In this document: positions 1 through 6,756 of the stretch, piece after piece
How positions within the stretch are numbered: position 1 is the first letter of the stretch
Layout: the number at the start of each line of letters is the position of its first letter
Source: JAKIWV01 sp049800095
GTDB lineage: Archaea > Thermoplasmatota > Thermoplasmata > Lutacidiplasmatales > UBA184
Direction: 5' to 3'
Length of the DNA: 8,049 nt
Assembly (NCBI GenBank): GCA_049800095.1
Contig: JBARJD010000040.1
Location: forward strand, 1-8,049
Translations under genes and position numbers: made by a program
Notes under the pieces: generated by a model
Databases searched by the model: none
Told to the model about the DNA's origin: nothing
Seen by the model: the letters and a program-made list of their open reading frames with translations, nothing else

Positions 1-2
1 CG

Positions 3-2291
3 CCCACGGGAGTATCGGGAGGGACGCCTCCGTATGCATACGAATGGTACGTCGATACCGTAGACTCCAGTGTTTGCGGTTCTTCATTGACCGAAACGTC
101 CTTGGGAACAGGAGCCACTTGGACGACGTCGTCGGAAGTCTCGGGGGCGGGGACGTACTACTACTGTTATGTGGTGACGGACAGCGCGTCGAATTCCGCG
201 CCGTCAGGTTACGCAAGCCTGTTGGTGGACCCTCCACTCGTGGCGGGAACAGTAGCGGCGAATCCGACGACAATTGAATTTGGCGAACAGACGTCGACGA
301 TTTCGCCAACCGGAGTGTCAGGAGGGTCGGGTGACTACAACTACGCCTGGTATGTGAACTCCGATGACACCGACGTCTGTGGTACGGGCACCAGCTCATA
401 CTTGGGGACGGGTCCAACCTGGACGACGGGTTCCGAGATCACGGGACCCGGGACGTACTATTACTGCTACGTGGTCTCGGACGGCAACCTGAACTCGCAG
501 CCATCGGGCTACGGATCCGTGACCTCGACAATGCCGACGGGGCTGGCGATCACTCCCCTCATGGGCCCGGTGGGGACACCGGTGACGGCGACGGGGCTGG
601 AGTTCACGCCAGGGGCTACGGTCTCGCAAGTCGACATGCTTCTCTCCGGAGGGGACGTCCCGTCCGTTCCGGTAAGCTGCGCCGGAGGCGCGCCGGTGGT
701 CGGAGCCACCGGGGGATTCACTTGCACGTTTGATGTCCCGGCAGTGCCGGGAGGAGTGTACCTGGTCTGGGCGGACGACAGCGTGGACCCTGTGACCTAT
801 GCGACGTACACGTTCACGGTGACGACGGTGCTCACGCCGACCGTGGCCGTGTTACTCACCCCCAACACGATCTCGCTCTTGGAGGGCACGATAGTCTCGG
901 TCACGGTCAGCGGTTCGGGTCCCACACCCACCGGTTCTGTGTCGATCTCCGATGGCCTGGCCGGACCCAACGATTCTTGCACCATTTCGGCCCTCGACGC
1001 ATCGGGATCGGGGAGCTGTGAGTTGATTCCCAGTGCAGAGGGATCCCTGACGATAACGGCCACGTACAGTGGCGATAGTAATTACGGCCCGGCTGTCGGA
1101 ATGACCAGGCTAGGTGTGACCGCCGAAGAATTGACTATGAGCCCCACAAGCGGGTCGCAAGACGAGACGCTGGATGTAGTGTTTGGGGGGTTCACTCCGA
1201 CGAGTCCCGATTTGTCGGTCAGCTTCGGGTCGGGGAGCGACATTAGGATCGATTCCGTCAAGATTACCGGACTCTCGAGCGTCACCGTCCAAATTACGAT
1301 CAATCGCCACGCGATGGTTCAAGCGGACGACGTCAAAGTAAGAGTTTACTCTGACGCGTCACCACCTACGCTTCTTCAGCGCTTGGACTTCGGCCCATTC
1401 TCGGTGACTTTACTGACGTTGACCATGAGCCCCACCAGTGGGTCGCAGGCCGAGACGCTCGACGTGATCCTCGGTGGGTTCACCCCTCCGACGGCTGCAA
1501 CAACCGTCAGCTTCGGCTCCGGGTCAGGAATCACGGTGGACTCCGTGACGGTCTCAGGGCTGTCGAGCATCACGGTGCAAATCTCGATCGGCATTTTCGC
1601 TAAAGTCCGAGCGGACGACGTGTCCGTCTCGTGGACGACCGGAACCACTCCCCCCCTGACCCACCACTCGCTTGACTTTGGTGACTTCCAAGTGACCCTC
1701 CTCGACTTGACGATCAGTCCGACGAGCGGCTCGCAAGACGAGACGCTGAACGTCGTGCTCGGGGGGTTCACCCCGTCGGGCCATGATATGGCGGTCCAGT
1801 TCGGAAGCGGTGGAGGAGGAGGAATCACGGTCGATGGCTGGACGATATCTGGCCTCTCCACCCTGATCGTCCAAATTACGATCGGTGATCACGCGAAAGT
1901 TCAAGGAGACGTCGTCAAGGTGATTCTGCTTCCCGGATACGATTCAAATAAGCCGGGTCATACCTTCCTCTTTGGCATGTTTTACGTCACGCCTCTTGCT
2001 TTGACCATGAGCCCGACGAGCGGCTCCCAAGGGGAAACGCTGGATGTTCTCCTTGGTGGGTTCACCGTGGCTCCGACGGCCTCCGATATGACAATCACTT
2101 TCGGAGGGGTGAGCTCCGGGATCACCGTGGGCCCCGTGATCATCACGGGGCTTTCTAGCATCACCGTCCAAATCACGATTTCCGGGACCGCCCCGCTGAC
2201 TACAGATAGTGTCAAGGTCGTCGAGTCGGTCTCCGGTGGGACCGGCAGCGCCACCACAATTCTGTTCGGCGATTTCACGGTGGTCTCGTAG
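3..2291 (+). CDS. Secreted/surface protein of PKD-, IPT- and Ig-like repeats, 5'-partial
   Basis: The frame is open from base 3 and ends at TAG (2289-2291). A TTG at 87 is internal, because the sequence before it encodes the same domain as the later copy, so the true start lies upstream of the window. Order of domains: two PKD/Ig-like repeats of about 100 residues (3-242 and 243-530, each with PTGVSGG and a GTYYYCYVV strand), an IPT/TIG-like domain (531-830), a bacterial-Ig-like domain (831-1130, with PTGSVSISDG and ATYSGDSNYGP), then four tandem repeats (1131-2288). Each of the first four domains has one cysteine pair (75/165, 378/465, 678/723, 978/1017), consistent with disulfides outside the cytoplasm; the last four repeats have none. 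No transmembrane helix or sorting motif follows the last repeat, so the chain ends free. Role inferred: extracellular adhesion or cell-envelope protein. No enzyme domain is visible in this part. Confidence 0.85.
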   Translation, partial: PTGVSGGTPPYAYEWYVDTVDSSVCGSSLTETSLGTGATWTTSSEVSGAGTYYYCYVVTDSASNSAPSGYASLLVDPPLVAGTVAANPTTIEFGEQTSTISPTGVSGGSGDYNYAWYVNSDDTDVCGTGTSSYLGTGPTWTTGSEITGPGTYYYCYVVSDGNLNSQPSGYGSVTSTMPTGLAITPLMGPVGTPVTATGLEFTPGATVSQVDMLLSGGDVPSVPVSCAGGAPVVGATGGFTCTFDVPAVPGGVYLVWADDSVDPVTYATYTFTVTTVLTPTVAVLLTPNTISLLEGTIVSVTVSGSGPTPTGSVSISDGLAGPNDSCTISALDASGSGSCELIPSAEGSLTITATYSGDSNYGPAVGMTRLGVTAEELTMSPTSGSQDETLDVVFGGFTPTSPDLSVSFGSGSDIRIDSVKITGLSSVTVQITINRHAMVQADDVKVRVYSDASPPTLLQRLDFGPFSVTLLTLTMSPTSGSQAETLDVILGGFTPPTAATTVSFGSGSGITVDSVTVSGLSSITVQISIGIFAKVRADDVSVSWTTGTTPPLTHHSLDFGDFQVTLLDLTISPTSGSQDETLNVVLGGFTPSGHDMAVQFGSGGGGGITVDGWTISGLSTLIVQITIGDHAKVQGDVVKVILLPGYDSNKPGHTFLFGMFYVTPLALTMSPTSGSQGETLDVLLGGFTVAPTASDMTITFGGVSSGITVGPVIITGLSSITVQITISGTAPLTTDSVKVVESVSGGTGSATTILFGDFTVVS
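1131..2288 (+). repeat. Four tandem 96-98-residue beta-sandwich repeats in the surface protein
   Basis: Copies start at 1131, 1419, 1707 and 2001 (96, 96, 98 and 96 codons). Each opens with LT(M/I)SPTSGSQ.ETL(D/N)V followed by GGFT, contains a GLS(S/T)...VQI(T/S)I strand near the middle, and ends in (L/F)FG.F.V. The opening motif resembles the start of IPT/TIG or related Ig folds, but I cannot name the family with certainty. Nucleotide similarity is also high at the repeat heads, which points to growth by internal duplication. Confidence 0.85.
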
Positions 2292-2343
2292 ACTCCCCTC
2301 CCACGTGAAGGGGGCGCCCAGAGGCATCGGCCGTCTCGGCCTG

Positions 2344-2363
2344 CGTGCAACGCAGATTGCACC
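2344..2363 (+). repeat. Dispersed 20-base palindrome, copy 1
   Basis: CGTGCAA-CGCAGA-TTGCACC: six paired arm positions and a 6-base loop; the outermost pair is lost. It lies between the convergent ends of the surface-protein gene (2291) and the RelE-like toxin (2380). It belongs to the eight-member family with consensus GGTGCAACGGAGATTGCACC. Confidence 0.85.
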
Positions 2364-2379
2364 TATTCCCAGGGACCGA

Positions 2380-2661
2380 TCACGGGCGTCCTTCAAACTG
2401 ATTGTAGACGGTTCCCCGATGGCCAAAGATGTAAAACCGAATCAGATGTCCATCGAAGAGGTAGACTCCGCGCCATTGTCCAACAGCGAGTCTCCAAAAC
2501 CCCGGGTGACCTCGCATCTGTTTGATCCTGAGTTGGGGAGTCGGGCGCGTAGGGGATTTCGATAGCGAGCCAAATGCGAAAAGGAACCGGAGTTGGGCTT
2601 CGCGTGGCAATTCCGCGAGATCCTGTTGGGCAGGCGACTTGAACGGTATCGGAAAGGGCAC
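2380..2661 (-). CDS. RelE/ParE-superfamily toxin
   Basis: A 93-residue protein starting at GTG (2661) and ending at TGA. It has the typical RelE-like pattern: an N-terminal basic/helical part, then a beta-sheet with GHPGFWRLAVGQWRGVYLF (residues 51-69) and a final strand with GHRGTVY (80-86), giving the family's candidate active residues R57, R64, H81/R82 and Y86. RelE-family toxins are usually mRNA endonucleases acting at the ribosome; whether this one cleaves mRNA is inferred from the fold. The start codon lies one base after the TAA of the upstream antitoxin gene, so the two are almost certainly co-transcribed and translationally coupled. Length is normal for the family and no damage is visible. 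Confidence 0.82.
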   Translation of the reverse strand: MPFPIPFKSPAQQDLAELPREAQLRFLFAFGSLSKSPTRPTPQLRIKQMRGHPGFWRLAVGQWRGVYLFDGHLIRFYIFGHRGTVYNQFEGRP

Positions 2662-2662
2662 G

Positions 2663-2875
2663 TTACAGCCCCAAACTGCGTCGGACCTGGGCTAACGTGA
2701 CCTCAGGTTCTTTCGATCGTCGCTCGACCTCCTTCCAAAAACTGGCAGGTGGATTGGACTCGATGAAATCCCAGATTATGTCATCGTAGCTCTTCCCGCC
2801 CACGCGGTAGGCCTGCAATGCGTGAAGCGTCGATGCCTTCACAGGGACGCTCGTGAACCGCTCTGTGGCGCTCAT
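2663..2875 (-). CDS. Antitoxin partner of the RelE-like toxin
   Basis: A 70-residue protein, ATG at 2875, stop TAA. The N-terminal half (a short strand RFTSVPV, then two predicted helices around STLHALQAY and SYDDIIWDFIES) fits a small ribbon-helix-helix or VapB-like DNA-binding unit. The C-terminal half (WKEVERRSKEPEV..AQVRRSLGL) is charged and amphipathic, as expected for a toxin-wrapping tail. Its place directly ahead of the RelE-like gene with a one-base gap is the main evidence for its role. The inverted repeat around its promoter suggests autorepression by the antitoxin or complex. The exact antitoxin family is uncertain. Confidence 0.75.
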   Translation of the reverse strand: MSATERFTSVPVKASTLHALQAYRVGGKSYDDIIWDFIESNPPASFWKEVERRSKEPEVTLAQVRRSLGL

Positions 2876-2881
2876 TGGCCC

Positions 2882-2914
2882 AAGTAGACTAATGAGAATA
2901 GTAACTACTTTGGG
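2882..2914 (-). promoter_or_regulatory. Likely leaderless promoter and operator of the toxin-antitoxin operon
   Basis: On the minus strand the TATA-like TTACTATT (2897-2904) is centred about 25 bases before the antitoxin ATG at 2875, which fits a leaderless transcript. It is enclosed by AAGTAG (2882-2887) and CTACTT (2905-2910). The match extends into CCC/GGG outside the arms if one bulged base is allowed. Such a repeat over the promoter is a plausible antitoxin operator; the TATA match is weak. Confidence 0.45.
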
Positions 2915-2952
2915 TTAGAGCTGCGGGCGATCCGGCACACTTGGGTTTCGCT

Positions 2953-2972
2953 GGTGTAAGGGAGATCGCACC
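2953..2972 (+). repeat. Dispersed 20-base palindrome, copy 2 (degenerate)
   Basis: GGTGTAA-GGGAGA-TCGCACC. It keeps the 7-6-7 layout and a loop close to the consensus CGGAGA, but has one G-T type pair and one mismatch in the stem. It sits in the gap between the antitoxin start (2875) and the DUF1330 gene end (3013), and is recognisable as a family member only by comparison with the other copies. Confidence 0.6.
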
Positions 2973-3012
2973 CACTCCAGACATTCCCAGAGCACGAACT
3001 GCACTGGGACGT

Positions 3013-3306
3013 TCAGTGCGTCGGGCCCTCGACGGTAACCACGGTCTTGGTCGTCGCTCCATCCATTCGGAGTTTGAGCACTGGGGCATATTCTGGAGAG
3101 GCGTACCAGGTTCGGAACGCATCGGTGCTCGGAAATTCGAGAATGACTACTCTTGCCGGATTCCAGTTCCCTTCTACCACTTGGGGTGGGCCAGCACAGA
3201 GGGTCTTGCCTCCATATTTTTCGAGTGCCGGACCAAATTTCTCACGGTACTCTTTGGCCTTGATCTGATCGTGCCAATCGACCTCGAACAGCGCGTACGT
3301 AGCCAT
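3013..3306 (-). CDS. DUF1330-family protein
   Basis: A 97-residue protein, ATG at 3306, stop TGA. The family signature is clear: an N-terminal strand with ATYALFEVDWHD, a helix containing EYREKFGPALEKYGGK (19-34), the strand GPPQVVEGNW (39-48) followed by ARVVILEFPS (51-60), then FRTWYASPEYAPVLKLR (64-80). DUF1330 proteins are small ferredoxin-like dimeric alpha/beta-barrel proteins of unknown function, related in fold to antibiotic-biosynthesis monooxygenases. No co-transcribed neighbour is seen, and a 20-base palindrome lies on each side. Length is normal and the gene looks intact. A specific reaction cannot be assigned. Confidence 0.85.
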   Translation of the reverse strand: MATYALFEVDWHDQIKAKEYREKFGPALEKYGGKTLCAGPPQVVEGNWNPARVVILEFPSTDAFRTWYASPEYAPVLKLRMDGATTKTVVTVEGPTH

Positions 3307-3335
3307 AGGTGAACCCTAAGCCGGGACAAGTTAGG

Positions 3336-3345
3336 TAAATTATAA
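3336..3345 (-). promoter_or_regulatory. TATA box of the DUF1330 gene
   Basis: TTATAATTTA on the minus strand, centred about 34 bases before the ATG at 3306. With a normal archaeal spacing the transcript would start near 3315, giving a leader of about 9 bases. The box is a good match in a GC-rich surrounding. Confidence 0.55.
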
Positions 3346-3393
3346 CCTCTCCCAGATGGTTCGAGCGAGCACAGCCTCCTGACGGCAGATCGA

Positions 3394-3413
3394 GGTGCTA
3401 CGGAAATTACACC
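3394..3413 (+). repeat. Dispersed 20-base palindrome, copy 3 (degenerate)
   Basis: GGTGCTA-CGGAAA-TTACACC followed by TAC. Two inner stem pairs are broken, but the 7-6-7 layout, the loop and the right flank match the family. It lies in the divergent gap between the DUF1330 gene and the hydrolase gene. Confidence 0.65.
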
Positions 3414-3503
3414 TACGGCAGGCGCACAATCCGTCGCGCTGATTCGTCTGCCAAGGGACGACTTCGAGATGGCGAATTGCGCGACCGGCCTAGCTGCGGC
3501 AGC

Positions 3504-3510
3504 TTTCTAT
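3504..3510 (+). promoter_or_regulatory. TATA-like box of the hydrolase gene
   Basis: TTTCTAT centred about 27 bases before the ATG at 3534. The same heptamer stands 25 bases before the MBL gene's ATG at 6622. This spacing predicts leaderless transcription and supports 3534 over the upstream TTG at 3477. A GGAGG at 3527-3531 is only two bases from the ATG, too close for normal Shine-Dalgarno use. Confidence 0.4.
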
Positions 3511-3533
3511 CCCCCAGAGATTCTCCGGAGGCG

Positions 3534-4484
3534 ATGGCCCAACGTTTGGCGGGCCGAAAGCCGGACGAAGCCGGCGCGTGGTCGGACCCATCGCCGCACA
3601 CGAGCAGTTTCGTGAATGTGAATGGGACGCGCTTACACTGCCTCGACTGGGGTGGATCGGGCCCGAACCTGATTCTGATCCACGGTGCCCTAGAGAACCC
3701 CCACCTCTTCGATGATCTCGCACCGGCTTTCACCGACCGGTTTCGCGTTATTGCCTACGCCCGACGAGGCCATGGGCGATCCGATTCGAAGGGACCATTC
3801 GATAACGCGACCCTGACCGAAGATCTCCGCCAACTGATGGATGCCCACAGTATCGGCAAGGCGCACCTAGCCGGGCATTCGATGGGTGGCAACGAAGTCA
3901 CCGCAATGGCGGGATTGCATCCGGAGCGCGTCGACCGGATAGTCTACCTAGACGCGGCGTACGATTGGGCCGATCCCGTGTTTGCGGAAGCCGCTAGGTC
4001 GCTCCCTCCCCACATCATGCAGGATTCCCCGTCGGCCATGGTGTCGATTGATGCCTATCGTGAGGAATATCGGGGAACCTATCCAGCGGTAAGCAACCCC
4101 TCCGTATTCGAAGGGTTGATGCGGGACACGGTAGACATCCAACCCGACGGTACCGTGCGACAGAAGATGAGCGAAGGCACCCTCAATGAGGTGCTAAATT
4201 CGTTAATCACCGAACGGCGAGACTATACCCGTGTTCGCGCCCCCGCTCTCGCGATCTATGCTGAATCGTTCTGGGATGTTCAGAAAGGCAACCCGACTTA
4301 CGTCGCAGAGAACTTGGCGTGGGAACAGAAGTATATCATCCCGCTCCGAGCCACCTCAATCGAGCGCGTCCGACGAGAATTGCCCAGCGTCGAGATCCTT
4401 CGGGTCCGCGGCACGCATAATGATCTGTTTTTCACCTGCCGAAAAGAAATCATCGACTCGATGCGACAGTTTCTCGGCGTTTGA
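3534..4484 (+). CDS. Alpha/beta-fold hydrolase
   Basis: A 316-residue protein from ATG 3534, stop TGA. The reading frame is open back to a TTG at 3477, but that extra 19-residue stretch is not like a hydrolase and lies upstream of the probable TATA box. Features seen: the oxyanion-loop HGALENP (from residue 50), ARRGHGRSD (about 76-84), the nucleophile elbow GHSMGG (114-119, Ser116), LDAAYDW (139-145), a lid-like insert (about 150-225), and a late RGTHND loop with His295 as the catalytic base. The acid is less certain: an Asp or Glu in YAESFWD (242-248) is the best candidate. This is the general esterase/haloalkane dehalogenase/C-C hydrolase type; the substrate cannot be told. It has no signal peptide and is probably cytoplasmic. 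It is a single-gene unit converging on the Fic gene. Confidence 0.85.
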   Translation: MAQRLAGRKPDEAGAWSDPSPHTSSFVNVNGTRLHCLDWGGSGPNLILIHGALENPHLFDDLAPAFTDRFRVIAYARRGHGRSDSKGPFDNATLTEDLRQLMDAHSIGKAHLAGHSMGGNEVTAMAGLHPERVDRIVYLDAAYDWADPVFAEAARSLPPHIMQDSPSAMVSIDAYREEYRGTYPAVSNPSVFEGLMRDTVDIQPDGTVRQKMSEGTLNEVLNSLITERRDYTRVRAPALAIYAESFWDVQKGNPTYVAENLAWEQKYIIPLRATSIERVRRELPSVEILRVRGTHNDLFFTCRKEIIDSMRQFLGV

Positions 4485-4560
4485 TGAAAGCGCGGAGGAG
4501 CGCGCGGGGTCGAGTACTGCACGAACCTCACCCGCTTCCGCAAAGCACCCTCCGTTGAAA

Positions 4561-4580
4561 GGTGCAACTGAGATTGCACC
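4561..4580 (+). repeat. Dispersed 20-base palindrome, copy 4
   Basis: GGTGCAA-CTGAGA-TTGCACC, perfect 7-base arms. It lies between the convergent ends of the hydrolase gene (4484) and the Fic gene (4586), only five bases beyond the Fic stop codon. Confidence 0.9.
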
Positions 4581-4585
4581 CGGCC

Positions 4586-5503
4586 TTACGGGGATGATTT
4601 CCGTACACGAGTGGCTCGCAAAGCGCCGTGGTCCTTGTTCTCACTAAGGTATCTACGCAGGAACCACCTCACGAAGACGAATTCATCCTTCTGGGTTTGT
4701 GCCTGTTCGAGAGCGCGGTAGTATCCAGCTCGTCGATCGTATGGTATGTCCAGCATTGGGTATCCCTTCCGATAGAGGACGAAATTCATCGCGATTCTCG
4801 TGACGCGTCCGTTCCCGTCAGCAAAAGGGTGAATTGTCACCAACCGAAGATGAACCAATGCAGCGAGCACTACGGGATGGAAGCTCTTCCACGCGCGAGG
4901 GAGCCAACGGAAGAATTCGCCAAGAAGTAGATCGAGTTCGAAGGGGGCCGGGGGGACGAAGCGACTTCCAGCAATGTGCACCTGAGCTTGGCGGACCGAG
5001 CCAGCATGATCTGGTTTAGTTTCCTGGAAAAGCGACCGGTGCCATGCAAGGAAAGTTGGCAGGTCAAGTCGCTCCCGTGGAGAAAGAGCGGCGAGGAAGA
5101 CCTTCCGATGAGCTAGGGTCTCTTGCACATCGGAGAGGGGTCGATTGCTAGGGGTAATTCCGTGGTCGAGTAGCGATGCAGTTTCCCGCCGAGTGAGACT
5201 CGAGCCCTCGATGCGGTTGCTCTCAAATGTGAAATTGATCGCGAAAGTGTTTAGCTCCTTTTCCCTGATCACCGGGGGCATCCGGTCGAGGTTGGAGGAG
5301 TATTTGACTCGGATCTGCTCTAACTCATCGCCCCACTGCTTGGTTATAGCTTCCTGTCCAAGCCCTTCCATGACCTGGGAAAGCGAGGCAGGAAGCTTCC
5401 GACCCAGGTATCGCTCGACCTTTCGAACCTTCTTTCCGTCTCGATAGGAGTACACGAGGTAGAAGTAGGAGTGTCGACCCCGACGCCGCTTCTGTATGTC
5501 CAT
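4586..5503 (-). CDS. Fic-domain protein, class II (N-terminal inhibitory helix)
   Basis: A 305-residue protein, ATG at 5503, stop TAA. The Fic active-site motif is complete: HPFADGNGRVTR at residues 225-236, with catalytic His225, Asp229 and the nucleotide-binding GNGR. An inhibitory motif of the (S/T)xxxE(G/N) type, SNRIEG (95-100, Glu99), lies ahead of the Fic core, which defines class II. In the family, Fic enzymes transfer AMP or a related group from a nucleotide to a target hydroxyl, and the inhibitory Glu blocks ATP until relieved. Residues 10-36 (YFYLVYSYRDGKKVRKVERYLG) resemble the beta-hairpin found at the start of some DDE transposases and of archaeal Fic proteins. No separate antitoxin gene is adjacent, so control is probably internal plus transcriptional through the inverted repeat at 5509-5561. 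The target is unknown. Confidence 0.9.
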   Translation of the reverse strand: MDIQKRRRGRHSYFYLVYSYRDGKKVRKVERYLGRKLPASLSQVMEGLGQEAITKQWGDELEQIRVKYSSNLDRMPPVIREKELNTFAINFTFESNRIEGSSLTRRETASLLDHGITPSNRPLSDVQETLAHRKVFLAALSPRERLDLPTFLAWHRSLFQETKPDHAGSVRQAQVHIAGSRFVPPAPFELDLLLGEFFRWLPRAWKSFHPVVLAALVHLRLVTIHPFADGNGRVTRIAMNFVLYRKGYPMLDIPYDRRAGYYRALEQAQTQKDEFVFVRWFLRRYLSENKDHGALRATRVRKSSP

Positions 5504-5508
5504 GATCG

Positions 5509-5561
5509 TTGCCCCTACATTTAGTACAATACAGCTGTTTCTTCATATAAAGTAGGGGCAA
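5509..5561 (-). promoter_or_regulatory. Fic promoter enclosed by a 10-base inverted repeat
   Basis: TTGCCCCTAC (5509-5518) and GTAGGGGCAA (5552-5561) are perfect inverted arms separated by 33 bases and about 43 bp centre to centre, close to four helical turns. Almost exactly in the middle lies the 8-base palindrome ACAGCTGT (5531-5538). On the minus strand the inner edge of the right arm touches the TATA box TTTATAT (5545-5551). That box predicts a start near 5521, so the left arm would fall in the short leader; a weaker TATA-like TGTATTG (near 5529) would give a leaderless start. The layout suits a repressor that bridges the promoter. The AGGGG of the left arm could also serve as a weak ribosome-binding site. 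Confidence 0.65.
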
Positions 5562-5573
5562 GCTAACACTCGC

Positions 5574-5595
5574 GGGTGCAACGGCGTTTGCACCC
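5574..5595 (+). repeat. Dispersed palindrome, copy 5 (8-base arms)
   Basis: GGGTGCAA, a 6-base loop CGGCGT, then TTGCACCC: the strongest stem in the window. It lies between the Fic promoter and the end of the MBL gene, 12 bases beyond the outer end of the Fic inverted repeat. Confidence 0.9.
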
Positions 5596-5668
5596 AATCT
5601 CCTCCGGGGCGGCTGGAAGACTACGTCTCGATAGCGCGGGCACTTCATTGGCGCCTCACGTCGGGTCG

Positions 5669-6622
5669 CTACCCGAAATGGAACCGAGAACCTACGCTGG
5701 GTTGAATGTATGCCTCCGGCAAGCGGTGTCCAATCTCTTGCTGGGCCCTCCACCCGGTACAATGACCTGGGACTAGGTAACTTGGCTTGATCAACTCGAG
5801 CTCGGACACGGTTCGCGGGATGATCGACTCGAAAAGACCCCCGGTGAGATGCAGGCCGCCGACAAAGGCGTAGACCGGCTGGACCCCTGTAATTCGCTGG
5901 GCATTGCGCAAGATGTTGATGGCGCCTGCATGACTACAACCCGAAACGACGACCAGACCCTTTCCCTTGACGTCACAAATCAAGTTCTGGTCGTCCCAGA
6001 TCATCTTGTCAGGCTCCCAGCCACTCGCCCCGCGGGCCCATTGGACGGGGAAGCCCTGTTCGAAATCGGTCGTCCGCTCGACCTTCCCCGAGACGAGGGC
6101 CGACTCTCCGACTAGGAGCGACGGGCCCTCCCTTTCGAGGACTTCGACGTCCATCCGCGCGAGCGCGGCGCGATCTGGCGGGGGCAGATCTACCTCGGCA
6201 CCCGTTGGGAACACGATCTTTCTTGTCTTCCATGCATCCGGATGGAGGACCAGAGGAAGCCGCTTGCGTCCGACACGTCGAATAAGCCCCTCCAAGCCCC
6301 CATGGTGGTCACCGTGACCATGGGAGAGCACAATGGCGTCCAGATCCTTTAGGGACACTCCCAAGATGTCGAGATTGTGGGCTACGGTTTCGGGGCGGAG
6401 ACCCGCATCATAGAGAACCGTGGTTTCCTTCCCATCCCGACGGACTGTTAACAGAGCCGAGAACCCATGTTCCGCGAGCAGCTGGGGCTTGGAGAACCAG
6501 TCACGCGCCATCGGTGGGCGACGGGCCCGGTCGTCACTCGGGAGGAGGGCATCGATCGAATTGTCGTCGAGAAGGGTGACATCAACGGAATCGACGGGCC
6601 GTAAGTCGAATCGTCCCGCCAT
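5669..6622 (-). CDS. MBL-fold metallohydrolase, dihydropterin-ribofuranosylaminobenzene-phosphate-synthase-like
   Basis: A 317-residue protein from ATG 6622, stop TAG. A GTG at 6676 would add 18 residues, but the TATA-like TTTCTATAT (6642-6650) falls inside that stretch and points to a leaderless start at 6622. Metal-binding motifs, numbered from ATG: HGHGDHHGG (101-109), SGCSH (227-231), GGLHL (255-259) and PGHC (285-288). The order and the SGCSHAG/GGLHL pair mark the archaeal group annotated as 7,8-dihydropterin-6-methyl-4-(beta-D-ribofuranosyl)aminobenzene-5'-phosphate synthase, named from a methanopterin-pathway enzyme. Many members occur outside methanogens and their substrate is unknown, so only the MBL fold and likely two-metal site are firm. 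It has no signal peptide and forms a single-gene unit between two palindromes. Confidence 0.85.
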   Translation of the reverse strand: MAGRFDLRPVDSVDVTLLDDNSIDALLPSDDRARRPPMARDWFSKPQLLAEHGFSALLTVRRDGKETTVLYDAGLRPETVAHNLDILGVSLKDLDAIVLSHGHGDHHGGLEGLIRRVGRKRLPLVLHPDAWKTRKIVFPTGAEVDLPPPDRAALARMDVEVLEREGPSLLVGESALVSGKVERTTDFEQGFPVQWARGASGWEPDKMIWDDQNLICDVKGKGLVVVSGCSHAGAINILRNAQRITGVQPVYAFVGGLHLTGGLFESIIPRTVSELELIKPSYLVPGHCTGWRAQQEIGHRLPEAYIQPSVGSRFHFG

Positions 6623-6641
6623 GGTGTCAGGAGTCAGCCCG

Positions 6642-6650
6642 ATATAGAAA
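6642..6650 (-). promoter_or_regulatory. TATA box of the MBL gene
   Basis: TTTCTATAT on the minus strand, centred about 25 bases before the ATG at 6622. No Shine-Dalgarno-like sequence precedes that ATG, which fits a leaderless mRNA. The GTG at 6676 does have a GGGGTGG about 9 bases upstream, so the longer start cannot be excluded. Confidence 0.55.
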
Positions 6651-6756
6651 AAATTTGCGAAACGTTCAGTACTCACGCAAGATTTCCACCCCGAGAACTG
6701 TTCGGACTTTCGGGCCCACTCTCACCAGGAATGGGTGTTTCGTAGGGTTTTTCCGG

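Noticed and set aside
1376..1861. Long minus-strand open frame (161 codons) under the surface-protein repeats
   Set aside because: It mirrors the plus-strand repeats, has low-complexity composition and no recognisable domain; the repeated nucleotide sequence alone keeps it open.
1944..2426. Minus-strand open frame of 160 codons across the end of the surface-protein gene
   Set aside because: It overlaps both the clear plus-strand gene and the end of the RelE-like toxin, and its composition (Arg, Gly, Asp-rich) is typical of an antisense frame.
4490..4505. Small hairpin GCGCG-GAGGAG-CGCGC just after the hydrolase stop
   Set aside because: A five-base GC-only stem is likely by chance in this composition, and no T-tract follows.
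4231..4647. Plus-strand open frame of 138 codons
   Set aside because: It overlaps the hydrolase C-terminus in another frame and runs over the intergenic palindrome into the Fic gene; no family resemblance.
5325..5762. Minus-strand open frame of 145 codons
   Set aside because: It overlaps the Fic start, the Fic promoter and the MBL end, and shows no domain.
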